Assembly: GCA_021927905.1 (NCBI GenBank)
Contig: BLLK01000023.1
Location: forward strand, 1,240,001 to 1,304,000
Direction: 5' to 3'
DNA length: 64,000 nucleotides
DNA from: Chaetoceros tenuissimus
Taxonomy: Eukaryota > Bacillariophyta > Thalassiosirophyceae > Chaetocerotales > Chaetocerotaceae
Below, piece after piece: positions 64,000 to 64,000 of this stretch (position 1 is the first letter of the stretch; every line of letters begins with the position of its first letter). The position numbers and the translations under genes were made by a program. Below the pieces are notes generated by a model. That model was not told where the DNA came from, searched no databases, and worked only from the letters and a program-made list of their open reading frames with translations.

Positions 64000-64000
64000 G

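Noticed and set aside
1-64000. Proximity to a chromosome end because of telomere-type repeats
   Set aside because: Only two repeat units per site, in internal gene-dense positions, with no long terminal array in the window.
1-64000. Retroelements, CRISPR arrays, rRNA or tRNA genes
   Set aside because: No reverse transcriptase, LTR-like ends, spacer-repeat arrays, rRNA blocks or tRNA-type box pairs were recognised on reading both strands.

Overview
The window is AT-rich nuclear DNA of a diatom, most likely a Chaetoceros-type centric diatom. Three things point there: short GT-AG introns (mostly 65-97 nt), a large family of BspA-like leucine-rich-repeat genes that all begin MRVQTEEW...FIPGVRMYKGKKTLFYNG, and giant secreted proteins with DUF1800/DUF1501 modules. 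The species is inferred from recall of such families, not from a search.

Left third (1-26.8 kb). This is an accessory, fast-changing array of two gene families. One encodes MYND-zinc-finger proteins with a small basic first exon (MGKKSKRR), mostly on the minus strand. The other encodes BspA-like LRR proteins on the plus strand. They occur repeatedly as divergent pairs around a short shared promoter with a CCAAT box and the bZIP palindrome TGACGTCA. Intact, truncated and frameshifted copies are mixed. One MYND gene has gained a phase-matched HMG-box exon whose left edge carries (TTAGGG)2. A prolyl-4-hydroxylase-like ER gene lies at 0.9-3.0 kb. The array is split at about 11.5-22.2 kb by two DNA transposons: a Crypton-like tyrosine-recombinase element with two convergent genes, each with a 5' intron full of TAATTACT-type repeats, and a DDE transposase gene disrupted by three near-identical 874-bp tandem copies of one segment.

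Middle (26.8-51 kb). This is ordinary gene-dense territory: a CAP/SCP-domain protein (minus), an EF-hand membrane protein (plus), a 17-exon gene of 13.4 kb for a secreted protein of about 4,000 residues (G8-like domain, jelly-roll-like modules, parallel beta-helix, DUF1800, DUF1501), a three-exon Q/N-rich coiled-coil and cysteine-motif protein, and a four-repeat Cys-rich protein.

Right part (51-64 kb). The most striking locus is 52.3-59.4 kb. A gene joining a YrdC/Sua5-like domain to EF-hands has been copied in tandem, intron included, so that four modules can be spliced into one open frame of about 2,180 residues. Each module junction carries (TTAGGG)2, read as LGLGL. It is followed by a decayed methionyl-tRNA synthetase pseudogene and an ankyrin-type repeat gene that reaches the right edge.

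All gene models come from reading frames and splice-site logic only; no homology search or transcript data were available. Domain names are from memory of family motifs.
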